From Paenibacillus psychroresistens (GTDB lineage Bacteria; Bacillota; Bacilli; Paenibacillales; NBRC-103111), in contig NZ_CP034235.1 in assembly GCF_009728935.1 (NCBI RefSeq), forward strand, positions 2,270,001 to 2,334,000: a DNA stretch of 64,000 bases, given 5' to 3'. Shown in pieces: positions 1-8,641 of the stretch. The notes beneath the pieces are model-generated. The model had not been told where the DNA came from. It saw only the letters and a list, made by a program, of their open reading frames with translations, and did no database searches. Position 1 is the first letter of the stretch, and every line of letters starts with the position of its first letter. Both the position numbers and the translations under genes were made by a program.

Positions 1-34
1 TAAATAATGGTTTATCATTTTAGGAGGAATACAT

Positions 35-355
35 ATGGCTCGCTCTTCATTTGTACTGCGGATATCTCCTGCTGATTATGAGACTTACGTGGATAGACAT
101 CGTCATGTCTATCCCGATTTGCTTGCAGCCTTCGGCGAAGCAGGGATCACCTCATACAGCATTTATTATTACGAAGGCTTGCTGTTTGCTTATATGGAAG
201 CAGAGGATTTTGCCTATGTTTCAAAAGTGTTGTCCAGTCACCCGGCTAGTCACAGATGGGCGGCTTTTATGTCAGATATATTGTTATGCTGGGAGAATGG
301 CAACGATTCTGTTCAAATTGAGGAGGTGTTTCATTACGCGCATCAGGACCAATAG
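35..355 (+). CDS. rhaM: L-rhamnose mutarotase family protein
   Basis: 106 aa, the usual length for the RhaM/YiiL family, which interconverts the alpha and beta anomers of L-rhamnose. The family Tyr18 and His22 are present at the same positions (YxxxVDRHRHVYP), and the second half has the typical HRWAAFM stretch, so one of the two family tryptophans (W75) remains while the next is Ala. The start ATG follows AGGAGG with 7-8 nt spacing. It is 63 nt upstream of two secreted glycan-active proteins and probably co-transcribed with them, which points to rhamnosyl substrates. A GH78 rhamnosidase lies at 40.3 kb. The promoter is outside the window. Confidence 0.85.
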   Translation: MARSSFVLRISPADYETYVDRHRHVYPDLLAAFGEAGITSYSIYYYEGLLFAYMEAEDFAYVSKVLSSHPASHRWAAFMSDILLCWENGNDSVQIEEVFHYAHQDQ

Positions 356-418
356 AGAGAGAGTTTTTGGTTAGAATTGGAGAAGGGGCCATGTTAATAA
401 AATAAAGAGGTGGATCTA

Positions 419-3166
419 TTGAAACAGATATCTCGGTCTTATAAGGTTTGGTTAACAATCATACCTTGCTTTGTGTTGCTTTTTGGGACCTTTTCGCCAG
501 ATCAACGAGCTTTTGCAAACGCTACCACCTATTATGTGAACAATCAATCAGGCTCAAATTGCAACGACACAGGTGCAGGCACCTCAACTAGTGCCCCTTG
601 GTGTACATTTAATCGAGTTAATGCAATGACCTTCGGTGCTGGTGATAAAATTCTGTTGGCTCGAGGGGCTACATGGAATCAGGAAATGGTTATAGCAGGC
701 TCTGGCACGTCAGTAAGTTATGCTGAAATTGGTGCTTATGGTTCAGGCAACCGTCCCAAAATTATTCGCAACGGGGCAACCTTTGACAAAGGCATCAAAA
801 TTGTCAATCCTTCTTATTGGAAAATCAGCTCACTTGAAGTAGCCAATGCCAGTGTAGGGATTTATGTGTATTTCAATACCAAATCTCATGATAGCCTTAG
901 CTTTAATGATATCTATGTGCATGACATGCGGGGTGTTTGGGCGGCTCAGACCATTGCTTATCCATCCAATGGCAATCATTCGTCATCCACGGATGATCCA
1001 ACTGCTACAAGCGACCGGATTTTTATGTCCTCGGGTATTCTTTTCACAACCTCTGGTTTTTCATTTACAAGTGTTGAATATGCGGTTCGTAATGTTTCGA
1101 TTACAAACCTGGAAGGCACACATAACGTGGACAGCCTTTCCGTGGATTCTTATAACGGATATAACTCATCGGACGGCGGAGACGGCAACAATTTATTCCA
1201 AAATTTCACGATGAGCAATCTATATTTTCATGATGATGATGGACATGCAGGAGTTGCTTATCAGAATGCAGGATTAGGGTGCAGCGACTCACTGAGGTTA
1301 TCGGGCGTTAGCAACTCAATCGTGATGAATTCAGTGTTGAAAAATGTGGCGGGCTGTCATACCTCTGCGGGTACAGCGGCTATTTTCCTAGGACGCGCAT
1401 CTAACATCAAGCTTATTAACAATATTATTACAGATACTGCCGATACGAATTCATACGATCAAACGGCAGTCGATCATGAGTATCTAACGAATAACATTCA
1501 GTTTATCGGCAACTATATTGGCCGCAATGCTGGGCCAGGTGTTGAATACTTAAATATTAACTCAGGCATGGGGGTAGCCGACCACAGCACCAATGAGGTT
1601 GAAAACGGCAACACATTCGAAGGTAATGGATTGCACAATAAAGCTGGAACACCGCAGGTTGGCGCAGGCTCGATCTTCCAGCATGGTTCGACTGCAGTCA
1701 CATCAGGCAGCCTAACGAACAATTTCTATAATGAAGGCTCATTACCTTTTTTATCGGGTGATAACATTAGCCAAATTACAGCAACTAACAACATAAATGC
1801 CAACAGCGGCCTATATAATGCGATGAATGGCTTTTCAAGCACACAAGGCAGTGGCGCTTGGACCTATCAATATAAACCGAGCGGTGGCAGCTGGAGCAAT
1901 TTACCTTACTATAATGCTGCTGAACGAAATTGGTATCAGGATACGGTTAATCCATCCAATCAGAAGGTATCCGTATCCGAGCTGCATCCTGGCACTTGCG
2001 CAGCCTGTGATGTTGCACGCGTTTGGACGGCACCGAGTGCAGGTACAATTAGCATCCGCGGCCATTTGCTAAAAACGGATATCGGCGGCGGTGACGGTGT
2101 ATTAGCTCGAATCACAAAGAATGGCTCCCGCATATGGCCAGCAAGTGCAGATCAGACGATCACATACAATGATCAGAGCGGTGTAGATTCAAACTTGGAT
2201 AACCTCATAGTTGCAGCTGGGGATCTCATTCGGTTCGAAGTAGGCAGCAACAGTACCAATTCGAACGACACCACAAGTTGGGCTCCTTCAATTGCGTATA
2301 CTTCAGCAAACAGCGGCAGCAGTAATCTTGCACCAAGCGCAACGGTATCCGTTTCCACCCAATATAGTTCATCCTATGCGGGTACGAAGGCTGTTGATGG
2401 CGTAATTGGCCAAGCCGATGTGGGTGAATGGGCTTCAAATGGACAAACCACACCATGGATTCAGTTAAATTGGAGCACTTCGCAAACCTTGAATTCCGTT
2501 AAGCTGTATGATCGGCCCAATTCGACGGATACCATTTCGGCAGGGACATTGACCTTTAGTGATAGCACTTTAGTAAGTGTTGGCGCACTTCCGAACAATG
2601 GGACAGCACTAGTCGTCTCATTTCCAAGCAAAAATGTAACCTGGATGAAGTTTACTGTCACGACAGGTGCTGGGAGTAACGTTGGCTTGTCTGAGATAGA
2701 AGCATATGCAACAGCAGTTGCACCTGCACTAGTAAATGCTGGTTTTGAATTGCCAAGCACAAGCACTTATATCTACGGACCCATGACGAATGGATGGACT
2801 TTTGACAGCTTGACAGGCGTGCAGCATAGTGGAAGCGCCTTTGGTGCTACGGCTCCAGAAGGGGTGCAATGTGCGTTAATTCAATATGGTGGCCAAATTA
2901 CGCAAACGGTTAATTTTAGCAGTGCAGGGTCATATCGAATAGCCTTCCAGGCTGCTAAAAGAACTAACTTTGGAGGTCAGCAGTCCTTTGATGTATATGT
3001 GGACTCTACAAATGTTGGAAGTTATACGCCAGCTACAGCAACTTTCTCTGCATACAACTCAAGCAATTTTACCGTAAGCGCAGGCACACATACGATTAAA
3101 TTCGTGGGTACAACAACAAGCGATAATACAGCATTCGTGGATGACGTAAAAGTAATTATGAATTAA
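419..3166 (+). CDS. Secreted right-handed beta-helix protein with discoidin-like domain (polysaccharide lyase-like)
   Basis: 915 aa from TTG 419, chosen because AAAGAGGTGG lies 5 nt upstream; a GTG at 410 is possible but overlaps that site. An N-terminal signal peptide (basic KQISRSYK, hydrophobic core, cleavage near FA-NATTYY) implies export. Residues about 30-450 have the Asn/Gly-rich repeats of a parallel beta-helix, as in pectate/rhamnogalacturonan lyases and epimerases. Residues about 630-780 resemble an F5/8C discoidin-like domain of the NLAPSATV...KAVDG...GEWAS type. The last ~145 residues form a further beta-sandwich of the galactose-binding type. Catalytic residues cannot be assigned, so lyase activity is inference. 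It is probably co-transcribed with the rhamnose mutarotase. Confidence 0.75.
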   Translation: MKQISRSYKVWLTIIPCFVLLFGTFSPDQRAFANATTYYVNNQSGSNCNDTGAGTSTSAPWCTFNRVNAMTFGAGDKILLARGATWNQEMVIAGSGTSVSYAEIGAYGSGNRPKIIRNGATFDKGIKIVNPSYWKISSLEVANASVGIYVYFNTKSHDSLSFNDIYVHDMRGVWAAQTIAYPSNGNHSSSTDDPTATSDRIFMSSGILFTTSGFSFTSVEYAVRNVSITNLEGTHNVDSLSVDSYNGYNSSDGGDGNNLFQNFTMSNLYFHDDDGHAGVAYQNAGLGCSDSLRLSGVSNSIVMNSVLKNVAGCHTSAGTAAIFLGRASNIKLINNIITDTADTNSYDQTAVDHEYLTNNIQFIGNYIGRNAGPGVEYLNINSGMGVADHSTNEVENGNTFEGNGLHNKAGTPQVGAGSIFQHGSTAVTSGSLTNNFYNEGSLPFLSGDNISQITATNNINANSGLYNAMNGFSSTQGSGAWTYQYKPSGGSWSNLPYYNAAERNWYQDTVNPSNQKVSVSELHPGTCAACDVARVWTAPSAGTISIRGHLLKTDIGGGDGVLARITKNGSRIWPASADQTITYNDQSGVDSNLDNLIVAAGDLIRFEVGSNSTNSNDTTSWAPSIAYTSANSGSSNLAPSATVSVSTQYSSSYAGTKAVDGVIGQADVGEWASNGQTTPWIQLNWSTSQTLNSVKLYDRPNSTDTISAGTLTFSDSTLVSVGALPNNGTALVVSFPSKNVTWMKFTVTTGAGSNVGLSEIEAYATAVAPALVNAGFELPSTSTYIYGPMTNGWTFDSLTGVQHSGSAFGATAPEGVQCALIQYGGQITQTVNFSSAGSYRIAFQAAKRTNFGGQQSFDVYVDSTNVGSYTPATATFSAYNSSNFTVSAGTHTIKFVGTTTSDNTAFVDDVKVIMN

Positions 3167-3191
3167 TTCATTCAACTGGAGGGAGAGAATT

Positions 3192-6100
3192 ATGAAAACT
3201 CAATTATTTACTAATTTCAAACGTATACTTTTTCTTGTTCTAATTGGATTATGTGCTCCTTTGGCGGTTCATCTATCTCAGGCTAATGCTACTTATGATA
3301 TAGGAGCTATTTATTTCACGGATTGGAATCCTGAATTAAACGTTACAATGACAACTCTTACTCAGAAACGTTTTTATAGAAGTAATGACCCTTACGGCGG
3401 GATAAAAGATATGCTGACTGCGCCAGGTCCATTCGCTTTTGGTCCGATTCCAGACCGCGAGCCGATTGATGGCTGGTATGACGACCGTCAGCAAGCAGTT
3501 ATGGATCAGCATATACTTGAAGCAGCTAGCCGAGGCTTGAATCATTTTACTTTTTATTGGTTTTGGAATATTTGGGGAGGCGGACAAGCAAATCCTGGCC
3601 AACAGGCACTAACCAATTTTACCAATTCACCTCATAAAAACTTACTTAAATTCGATCTTATGTATGTCGATAGCGGAGATTACCCGGCCAGTGATTGGAA
3701 CTCAAAAATCGTGCCCTCTATCGTCAATTTCATGAGAGATGGTCAGTATGACAAGACAGCCAGCGGTAAACCTTACTTCCATTTCTTTTCGATCAATACA
3801 TTCAAGAGCAGAATGGGCGGCAGCAGCGGGTTAAGCACGGCGATCACTCAACTGAGGAATGCAATTACTGCAGCAGGCATGCAAACACCATTCATTACCT
3901 CTGATAATTCACCTAATTCATCGGATACGGCTGATGGGATCGATGGTTTTATGCCGCTTAACAGTAATGATAACGGCACAGGCTATTCCGCGCCGCTGTT
4001 AGGAAATGGGGCTTCACAATTTAACCCGAATCCATGGCGCGGCACGGGATATCCGGGCTGGGCAAACGGAACCCAATATGCGATTGATTATGGGATTACG
4101 GAGCCTGTTAAACCAGATAACTTCAGATCAGGAGTACTTGCTTCTGCCAAATATTTATTAGACACGAAAACATCCTCCAATGGATATGCTTCATTCTATT
4201 CATGGAATGAAACCGGAGAAGGCGGCATGCTGCAGCCGGATACCTTATACGGGTATGGATTTCTTAATGCCATCCAAGACGTATTTGGTCTAAGCAACTC
4301 AGCTTACAAATCTTATATATCTAGTCATGGATTAACAGATCTAGATCCAGGCGTCCGTTTGGAATTTGCCCCGGATCATCCGACTAGGGTACAAGGTGAT
4401 ACAGTCGTTGTCAGCGGAAAAATTACGAATAAAACGAGTTCAGCGATTACGGGCAATGCATCCATTGCAGTACCAAGCGGGTGGACGGTAACTAGCTCGA
4501 GTGGAACATCCTATTCGGGATTGGCAGTTGGCGCTTCACAGAATATTTCCTTTACTGTGACGGTAGGGAGTGGCAGCTTATGGAATAAAAATAATTTGAC
4601 GGTAACTGCTACATATGGCGGCTCCAGCTCGATTCAGTTTTCTACCTTTGTGGTACTAGCGCAGCCGCTTAATGGTGTTATTATGCCTGCTGTTAACTAC
4701 TTAACGACTAGTGGAGGGACGGAAGATCTACCCGTTCGGATCCGTAATTACACAGCAAGCACTTCACTTAGCGGTACTTATGCAATTACTGTTCCATCTG
4801 GTTGGAGTGTATCAGGGGGCGGCAGCGGATCTTTTACCAGTCTATCAGGCGGTTCATGGACAAACTTGTCGGGTATTCATACACTGACTGTTCCGTCTGG
4901 GACGGCAGCAGGAGACTATGATGTTAAACTCACAGTCACTCAAGGATCCAATACGTATATAAGCATTAATAAAGTACGGATAGTGAATCCGGGTGATTTT
5001 AGCTGGGAAAGCGACGGCAATGCAAACGGTTGGAGCGGCGGCAACAATGTGTTGAACAATATTTATGACATGGTCGGCACGAACAATGATCCTTCCATTG
5101 CCTCACCTAACAATCTTGGGCTTAGCGCATCAAGCAATCCATTCGTTTCAATTGGCATGCAGAATATGTCCGCTGACACCAATGCTCAAATTTATTTTAC
5201 AACAACAGCAGATCCAAATTATTCAGAATCCAAGTCGCTTAAATTTCAGGTATCTGCTGGTGACTTGCTTTTGAAAAACTACGTGCTCAATATGAGCGCT
5301 AACACTTTATGGACAGGGACCATTAAGCAGGTTCGAATCGATCCCATAACCACTCCGGGTGTTGTCAAATTCGAGCATGTCTATATCAATGGCAATGGCG
5401 ACCTTGCCTATCATGTACCCGTAACGCCAAGTGACGATTACGGTTCACCAGGCAATGAAGCAGGCCGAGCTGTTGACGGTACTGTAGGCATCAATTCTCG
5501 GTGGATTTCTGGAAACGCGACGGGTACGCATTGGCTGCAATTGGATTTGACAGCTCCATATGCTGTAAACCGCTGGACCGTTTCGCATTCCGGTGCTGTC
5601 GGTGATTGCACTTGTTACAATACAAGGGATTACAAGCTGCAGTATTATAATGGTTCGAGCTGGCAGGACGCGGATACAGTAGCAAGCAATACAGCAAATT
5701 CAACGGACAGAACATTCACAGCAATAACGGCGCAAGCTTGGCGGTTATACATTACTAATCCGAATCAAAGCATGGACAACCTTGCCCGAATTGGCGAAAT
5801 TCAATTGTTCGGCAACTATCCCACAACTGCATCGACGGGAACTGGTGGAACTGAAATTCTTGGTAATGCCAGCTTTGAAAGTGGTACTAGTGGATGGGTT
5901 ACTTCACAATTATCCATAGGTACGGTTAATACCCCTTTACCAGTTGACGGCAGCAATATTCTCCAAGCATCCAGCCGTACTCAGGTTGATTCATGGGTAG
6001 GCCAATATATTGGGAGTGCCTTGAACTCTCAAGGGCAGGGTACCTATAATATATCGGCATGGGTAAGATCGGCTTCCGGTTCCAAGAATGATACACGTGT

Positions 6101-6752
6101 AACCATCGCAATATATTATGGCGGTGCATGGCATGAATTTAGTATGACAGGCACAATTAACAATACGGGTTGGACCGAAATATCTGGAGTCATCGACGCG
6201 AATTGGACGGGAACATTGGCTAATACAGATGCTGTATTTCTTATTCGCCAGAATAATGATATAACCAACTATTATGTAGATAAAATTTCCATGATGAAAA
6301 CGACAAACGTTTTACAAAACCCAAGCTTTGAGAGTGGGACAACAAGCTGGACGACAGCCTCATTAACTGCTAGTCAAGTAAGCACTCCTGCACCAATGAA
6401 TGGCAGCTATGTTGCTCAAGCGGGAAGCCGGACACAAGTCGATTCCTGGATTGGCCAGCATATGACAAGCTACTTGTCTACCAGCGGGCAGGGAACCTAC
6501 AATATATCAGCTTGGGTGCGTTCCGCTTCGGGTACTAAGAATGATACGCGTATTACCATTGCACTTTATTATGGCGGCGCATGGCATGAGTCCACAATTA
6601 CCGGCACAATTAATGACACAGGCTGGACGTTAATGACCGGAACAGTGAATGTAGCTTGGACTGGCACATTGGATGATGCTGTATTCTTAGTCAGACAGAA
6701 TAACGATACAACTACCTTTTATGTGGACGATTGTATTTTAGCGAAAAAATAA
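3192..6752 (+). CDS. Secreted multidomain GH99/WbsX-like protein with NEW3, discoidin and tandem CBM modules
   Basis: 1186 aa. ATG 3192 follows GGAGGGAGAG. A signal peptide spans about residues 1-33 (ends QANA). Residues about 35-380 resemble the GH99-like/WbsX TIM-barrel family: IGAIYFTDW, GWYDDRQ...MDQHILEA, HFTFYWFW. Next come NEW3-type Ig-like segments (about 390-610, PSGWTVTSSSG and PSGWSVSGGG), an F5/8C domain (about 745-880, GRAVDGT...WLQLDLT) and two similar CBM4_9-like modules (889-1035 and 1040-1186). GH99 enzymes cleave internal alpha-mannosidic bonds, but WbsX-like relatives are largely uncharacterised, so the substrate is open. It lies 25 nt after the beta-helix gene in the same operon. 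No sortase or S-layer anchor was seen, so it is probably released. Confidence 0.75.
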   Translation: MKTQLFTNFKRILFLVLIGLCAPLAVHLSQANATYDIGAIYFTDWNPELNVTMTTLTQKRFYRSNDPYGGIKDMLTAPGPFAFGPIPDREPIDGWYDDRQQAVMDQHILEAASRGLNHFTFYWFWNIWGGGQANPGQQALTNFTNSPHKNLLKFDLMYVDSGDYPASDWNSKIVPSIVNFMRDGQYDKTASGKPYFHFFSINTFKSRMGGSSGLSTAITQLRNAITAAGMQTPFITSDNSPNSSDTADGIDGFMPLNSNDNGTGYSAPLLGNGASQFNPNPWRGTGYPGWANGTQYAIDYGITEPVKPDNFRSGVLASAKYLLDTKTSSNGYASFYSWNETGEGGMLQPDTLYGYGFLNAIQDVFGLSNSAYKSYISSHGLTDLDPGVRLEFAPDHPTRVQGDTVVVSGKITNKTSSAITGNASIAVPSGWTVTSSSGTSYSGLAVGASQNISFTVTVGSGSLWNKNNLTVTATYGGSSSIQFSTFVVLAQPLNGVIMPAVNYLTTSGGTEDLPVRIRNYTASTSLSGTYAITVPSGWSVSGGGSGSFTSLSGGSWTNLSGIHTLTVPSGTAAGDYDVKLTVTQGSNTYISINKVRIVNPGDFSWESDGNANGWSGGNNVLNNIYDMVGTNNDPSIASPNNLGLSASSNPFVSIGMQNMSADTNAQIYFTTTADPNYSESKSLKFQVSAGDLLLKNYVLNMSANTLWTGTIKQVRIDPITTPGVVKFEHVYINGNGDLAYHVPVTPSDDYGSPGNEAGRAVDGTVGINSRWISGNATGTHWLQLDLTAPYAVNRWTVSHSGAVGDCTCYNTRDYKLQYYNGSSWQDADTVASNTANSTDRTFTAITAQAWRLYITNPNQSMDNLARIGEIQLFGNYPTTASTGTGGTEILGNASFESGTSGWVTSQLSIGTVNTPLPVDGSNILQASSRTQVDSWVGQYIGSALNSQGQGTYNISAWVRSASGSKNDTRVTIAIYYGGAWHEFSMTGTINNTGWTEISGVIDANWTGTLANTDAVFLIRQNNDITNYYVDKISMMKTTNVLQNPSFESGTTSWTTASLTASQVSTPAPMNGSYVAQAGSRTQVDSWIGQHMTSYLSTSGQGTYNISAWVRSASGTKNDTRITIALYYGGAWHESTITGTINDTGWTLMTGTVNVAWTGTLDDAVFLVRQNNDTTTFYVDDCILAKK
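5856..6743 (+). repeat. In-frame tandem duplication of a CBM module
   Basis: Two copies (5856-6296 and 6309-6743) of a ~145-residue module are offset by exactly 453 nt (151 codons). Both carry SFESGT, GSR/SSRTQVDSW(V/I)GQ, QGTYNISAWVRSASG, NDTR(V/I)TIA and YYGGAWHE. Identity is high across the whole unit, indicating a fairly recent internal duplication. Confidence 0.85.
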
Positions 6753-6777
6753 GCTGCCTATTTAAGAGAGCAGAGTC

Positions 6778-6822
6778 AAGCAGCCTTAGTTCATTATCAT
6801 CGGACTGAGGTTGCTTTTTTTT
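6778..6822 (+). terminator. Rho-independent terminator after the secreted-protein operon
   Basis: AAGCAGCCTTAGTTC pairs with GGACTGAGGTTGCT across a ~10-nt loop and is followed by eight T residues. It closes the rhaM-like operon. Confidence 0.85.
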
Positions 6823-6914
6823 AGAAAAAAATAAATCAAAAGCAGGTTGTCATTTTTTTTTTATAGTAATATAAATTATTATCTTCGGTATGATGCGCTT
6901 TTTTTATTGTCTTT

Positions 6915-6928
6915 TGTAAACGTTATCA
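6915..6928 (+). promoter_or_regulatory. cre-like / LacI-family operator
   Basis: TGTAAACGTTATCA matches the catabolite-responsive element consensus TGWAANCGNTNWCA at every position. It lies about 140 nt before the amidohydrolase start, near a candidate -10 (TATGAT at 6953 or TATAGT at 6958). It could bind CcpA or the local LacI regulator encoded at 17220. The rest of 6823-7065 is AT-rich and holds no gene. Confidence 0.6.
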
Positions 6929-7065
6929 AATTTATTCATGATAACAAGAGTTTATGATATAGTACAAGCAGGGAAATAACTCATCTTTAAAATGAAGCTT
7001 TATAAATAGAGAGTTGTTGACCGATGTTCTTAATAAAAGAAATTACTGCGAGGAGGTCATTAATT

Positions 7066-8151
7066 GTGTCTGAAGTACTGGGTTTGATAGATACGGATAT
7101 TCACAATGAAGTCAGGAATCAAGAACAAATATTGCCCTATTTGGCTGAAGTGTGGCACAGGCAATGGCTGCAAGCCGGAACGTCAATAGGTATGCCATTC
7201 TATTCACCGGTAGGTGTGCTGAGGAGAGACGCAGTCCCCGAAGATGGGGGCACGCCTGGAAGCGATCCTTCTATGATCATCAAGGAGCACATGGATTTAT
7301 ACGGATTTGATTATGGGATTCTGAACTGGGGACGAGCAATTGAGATGTCGATTCACCCGGATCCCGATTACGCCAATGTGGTAGTTTCCGCACATAACGA
7401 TTTACTCGCGGATGTTTGGTTAAAGACGGATCCGCGGTTTAGAGGGTCAATTGTGATCAATCATTCGGATCCTGAAGCTACCGCTAAAGAAATTAACCGC
7501 ATGGCCGGCCATCCAGGTTTCGTTCAAGTGATCATGTGCAGTGCTGCGCGGCTGCCGTTCGGCCAACGTTATTATCATCCGATCTACGAAGCTGCTGAAC
7601 GAAACGGACTGCCGGTGGCTATCCATCCAGGAACTGAAGGAAGAGGGATCTCAGGCGCGCCGACACCTTCCGGATATCCGACACGATATATGGAATGGCA
7701 TAACATTTTACCTACTAACTACATGACGCACGTGAACAGTCTGGTCTGCGAAGGCGTATTTGAAAAATTTCCGAAATTGAAGTTTGTAGGCATAGAGGGC
7801 GGAATCAGTTGGCTGCCTCACTTGATGTGGCGAATGGACAAGAATTATAAGGCGATGCGAGCGTCTGCCCCTTGGTTGAAGAGATTACCATCTGAGTATA
7901 TCAAGGAACATTTTTATTTCACTACTCAACCAATTGAAGAGCCCGGGAACAAGCAATATCTAGAGCAGATCATCGAGATGAGTGGCATGGAAGACAATAT
8001 CATGTACTCTAGCGACTATCCCCATTGGGATTTTGACAATCCAAAGGTCGTGATGGCCTCATTTTCTAAAAGAATCCGTTCGAAGATTATGGCAGAAAAC
8101 GCGATGAACCTATACAAATTAAAGAAAGAGCCATTGGAGGCTTTTGAATGA
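7066..8151 (+). CDS. Amidohydrolase-2 family metal-dependent hydrolase
   Basis: 361 aa from GTG 7066, which sits 8 nt after a perfect AGGAGGT; an upstream ATG at 7024 has no ribosome site. The protein resembles the ACMSD-like amidohydrolase-2 TIM-barrel family: an N-terminal metal motif (DTDIHNE), the central GLPVAIHPG with a metal/catalytic His, and near the C-terminus MYSSDYPHWDFDNP with the conserved Asp. Such proteins hydrolyse or decarboxylate ring or amide substrates; the substrate here is unknown. The stop codon overlaps the start of the Rieske gene (ATGA), so the two are translationally coupled. An upstream cre-like site suggests carbon catabolite control. Confidence 0.8.
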   Translation: MSEVLGLIDTDIHNEVRNQEQILPYLAEVWHRQWLQAGTSIGMPFYSPVGVLRRDAVPEDGGTPGSDPSMIIKEHMDLYGFDYGILNWGRAIEMSIHPDPDYANVVVSAHNDLLADVWLKTDPRFRGSIVINHSDPEATAKEINRMAGHPGFVQVIMCSAARLPFGQRYYHPIYEAAERNGLPVAIHPGTEGRGISGAPTPSGYPTRYMEWHNILPTNYMTHVNSLVCEGVFEKFPKLKFVGIEGGISWLPHLMWRMDKNYKAMRASAPWLKRLPSEYIKEHFYFTTQPIEEPGNKQYLEQIIEMSGMEDNIMYSSDYPHWDFDNPKVVMASFSKRIRSKIMAENAMNLYKLKKEPLEAFE

Positions 8152-8498
8152 CAACTCACTTTGTAGCTCATGTTGATCAAATAGAAGAGGGCAAACCTAT
8201 TATTATTGAAGTCCAAGGTAGATCAGTAGGAGTGTATTCGATAAACGGAGAGTATTACGCTTTGCACAACTATTGCCCGCATGCAGGAGCTCCAATATGC
8301 AAAGGCTTGGTGGTCGGAACCGCTCTGCCATCCGAGGTATATGAATATGAGTTCGGGCGTCTGGGAGAAATCGTCCGTTGTCCTTGGCACGGTTGGGAAT
8401 TCGAGATCAAGACAGGGTTGGCTCTTCATGATCCTAACGTGAGAGTAAAGAGTTATCCAGTCGTTGTGGAAAATGGGGAAATAGGAGTTGTCTTTTAG
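8148..8498 (+). CDS. Rieske [2Fe-2S] ferredoxin-like protein
   Basis: 116 aa. Both cluster-binding motifs are intact: C43-P-H45 and C78-P-W-H81-G-W. It therefore should hold a 2Cys/2His Rieske cluster, as in the electron-transfer ferredoxins of dioxygenase systems. It is a stand-alone domain with no fused oxygenase. The ATG overlaps the TGA of the preceding amidohydrolase, implying coupled synthesis and joint function. No ring-hydroxylating oxygenase or reductase gene was recognised in the window, so its redox partner is unknown. Confidence 0.85.
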   Translation: MTTHFVAHVDQIEEGKPIIIEVQGRSVGVYSINGEYYALHNYCPHAGAPICKGLVVGTALPSEVYEYEFGRLGEIVRCPWHGWEFEIKTGLALHDPNVRVKSYPVVVENGEIGVVF

Positions 8499-8549
8499 AG
8501 GAACAATTACTGGAAAGTTCCTTGAAATTTGAGTTTTTAGTTAGTTTTG

Positions 8550-8563
8550 TCAAAACGTTTTTA
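8550..8563 (+). promoter_or_regulatory. LacI-family-like palindrome before the Gfo/Idh operon
   Basis: TCAAAACGTTTTTA is centred on CG and has the AAAACGTTTT core of LacI/CcpA-type operators, with two mismatches to the cre consensus. It is 79 nt upstream of the first gene of an operon that ends with a LacI regulator, so autoregulation by that protein is plausible. No clear terminator follows the Rieske gene. Confidence 0.4.
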
Positions 8564-8641
8564 CAACAATTAAATGTAGATAAAACGCAGTGATGATACA
8601 ACAAAATTCAGAAAAAAAATCTATGTTAGAGGTGACTATGA

